Source of the DNA: Microvirga lenta
GTDB taxonomy: Bacteria > Pseudomonadota > Alphaproteobacteria > Rhizobiales > Beijerinckiaceae
Assembly (NCBI RefSeq): GCF_020532555.1
Contig: NZ_JAJBBR010000004.1
Span: 248,001 to 312,000 of the forward strand
Length of the DNA: 64,000 bases
Reading direction: 5' to 3'
In this document: in pieces, positions 61,677 through 64,000 of the stretch
Layout of the letters: each line of letters begins with the position of its first letter
How positions within the stretch are numbered: position 1 is the first letter of the stretch
Position numbers and translations under genes: made by a program
The notes under the pieces: generated by a model
Told to the model about the DNA's origin: nothing
Seen by the model: only the letters and a program-made list of their open reading frames with translations
The model's database searches: none

Positions 61677-62375
61677 TCAGGCTTCCTTGAAGCGGTAGCC
61701 GACGCCGTAGAGGGTCTCGATCATTTCGAAATTCTGGTCAACCATCTTGAACTTCTTGCGCAGGCGCTTGATGTGGCTGTCGATGGTGCGGTCGTCCACG
61801 TAGACCTGGTCGTCATAGGCCGCGTCCATGAGGGCGTTGCGGCTCTTCACGACGCCCGGGCGGGTGGCGAGCGCCTGCAGGATCAGGAATTCGGTCACCG
61901 TCAGGGTCACCGGCTCGCCCTTCCAGGTGCAGGCATGGCGCTCCGGGTCCATCTTCAGCTGCCCGCGCTCAAGCGCCTTAGCGTCGGTTTCCCGCGGGGC
62001 GGCTTGATCCTTGGGGGCGAAGCGTCGCAGCACGGCTTTGACCCGCTCCACCAGGAGACGCTGCGAGAACGGTTTGCGGATGAAGTCGTCGGCGCCCATT
62101 TTGAGGCCGAACAGCTCGTCGATCTCCTCGTCCTTCGAGGTCAGGAAGATCACCGGCAGATCGGACTTCTGGCGCAGGCGGCGCAGGAGCTCCATTCCGT
62201 CCATGCGCGGCATCTTGATGTCGAAGATCGCGAGATCCGGCGGGGCATGCTTCAAGCCGTCGAGGGCGGATGCGCCGTCGGTATAGGTCTGAATGCGATA
62301 ACCTTCCGCCTCCAGGGCGATGGAGACGGATGTCAGGATGTTGCGATCGTCATCGACAAGGGCGATCGTTGGCAT
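61677..62375 (-). CDS. chvI: Response regulator ChvI
   Basis: 232 residues, OmpR type. [17 protein letters not shown] and the phosphoacceptor Asp in [17 protein letters not shown], then a winged-helix effector domain ending [12 protein letters not shown]. It is the partner of ChvG, 16 bp upstream. ChvI controls exopolysaccharide, acid response and central metabolism in related bacteria. It is divergent from pckA. Confidence 0.96.
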   Translation of the reverse strand: MPTIALVDDDRNILTSVSIALEAEGYRIQTYTDGASALDGLKHAPPDLAIFDIKMPRMDGMELLRRLRQKSDLPVIFLTSKDEEIDELFGLKMGADDFIRKPFSQRLLVERVKAVLRRFAPKDQAAPRETDAKALERGQLKMDPERHACTWKGEPVTLTVTEFLILQALATRPGVVKSRNALMDAAYDDQVYVDDRTIDSHIKRLRKKFKMVDQNFEMIETLYGVGYRFKEA

Positions 62376-62859
62376 GAACTCTTCCTTGTTATACGCGAAT
62401 GGCCGTTGCCGGCACGCTCACTCCGGTGGGCCTCCCGCCTGACAACGCAGGAGGCACCAAAACGTGCCCAACTGCGTCTTTCTCATGGCATAAATAAGGT
62501 CCCCTCGTGGGAGTGCCAGGGGCCCCGGTCCCGCGGGCAAGTTTAGGCGCCCTCCCACAACCGGAGATGAACGCCGCCGGAGGCTGGGTTTCTCTTCCCA
62601 AGGCGGGCCGGAGAGCCGCCAATACCCCGCAAAAGCGGGCGAATTTCGTCTGGACGGCGCGAAAACGGCCTAGCCTGGGACAAAATAGAATGCGATGGAA
62701 CGTGGTTAGTTGACGGTGACGCCGGCTAACCTCACCATCGCTGCGACAGGCGGTACGGCGAAAGGGTTGCAGCGGCGACGCTTGAACAAGAACAGTATAG
62801 CGCCATTTCTGGGCAGGAAACAGGGCCGTCCAATGGCCGACCATCAGGAGAAGTCTTCA
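62376..62859. other. chvI-pckA divergent promoter region
   Basis: 484 bp without a supported gene. It contains the chvI leader, A/T-richer stretches near 62486-62500 and 62685-62715, and the pckA promoter. Nearness to chvI makes a ChvI site possible, but no motif was confirmed. Confidence 0.5.

Positions 62860-64000
<1,141 letters not shown>

Overview
This is a GC-rich alphaproteobacterial chromosome segment. Gene content and order (dnaA-dnaN-recF-gyrB, mutM/ubiE-ubiB-coaBC-dut, rpsA-sppA-ihfB-lapA-trpFBA-accD-folC-trxA-addAB, ahcY, HPr/EIIA-Man/HprK-chvG-chvI-pckA) are typical of Hyphomicrobiales. Protein features and interspersed repeats of the CCTCGTCCTGAGGA and CGTCATTCCGG types fit a Methylobacteriaceae or Microvirga-like genome; the genus is an inference. 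No rRNA, tRNA, CRISPR array, transposase or prophage gene was seen.

Layout. Bases 1-1910: a partial LysR regulator divergent from an SDR oxidoreductase and a small secreted Atu4866-type protein. Bases 1966-10104 (minus): gyrB, lysE-type exporter, CPBP protease, recF, dnaN and dnaA, the replication core. Bases 10105-10883: a gene-free region with seven GANTC sites in 266 bp and two DnaA-box-like 9-mers, a good candidate for oriC or a dnaA control region, followed by rpsT. Bases 11320-13768: a TSUP permease, an enoyl-CoA hydratase and a DUF2189 membrane protein. Bases 13910-20391: mutM divergent from ubiE-ubiB-coaBC-dut-Rrf2, tightly coupled by ATGA-type overlaps, then cysK. Bases 20526-21890: five consecutive tiny, very hydrophilic, apparently disordered proteins. 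The ribosome binding site of the first lies inside a perfect 9-bp hairpin. This is the most novel-looking locus here. Bases 22002-26250: typA, a LysR remnant, a small hypothetical gene and an ABC-F ATPase.

Bases 26697-31051 are accessory: a secreted TPR protein, an N-terminally truncated DUF1989 gene, and a LysR regulator divergent from a VOC protein whose codon use differs from its surroundings. Bases 31106-37577: argG, a DsbA-like isomerase, rpsA, a YkvA-like protein, sppA, ihfB and lapA. Bases 37681-44689: an ornithine-cyclodeaminase-family gene, then trpF-trpB-trpA-accD-folC, interrupted between trpB and trpA by an antisense ATPase gene. Bases 44747-56687 (minus): trxA, addA-addB, a MurU-like nucleotidyltransferase, a TsaE-AmgK fusion and a large PAS histidine kinase whose phosphoacceptor His is replaced by Tyr.

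Bases 57049-64000: ahcY with a palindromic operator upstream, the incomplete PTS (HPr, EIIA-Man, short HprK), the ChvG/ChvI two-component system, and divergent pckA cut by the window end.

How the parts work together: the first third is replication initiation and supercoiling control. The middle carries quinone, CoA, cysteine, tryptophan and fatty-acid precursor synthesis plus ribosomal genes. The last third combines double-strand break repair (AddAB), recycling of cell-wall MurNAc (AmgK-MurU), and a carbon/envelope signalling module (HprK-HPr-EIIA, ChvGI) next to the gluconeogenic pckA.
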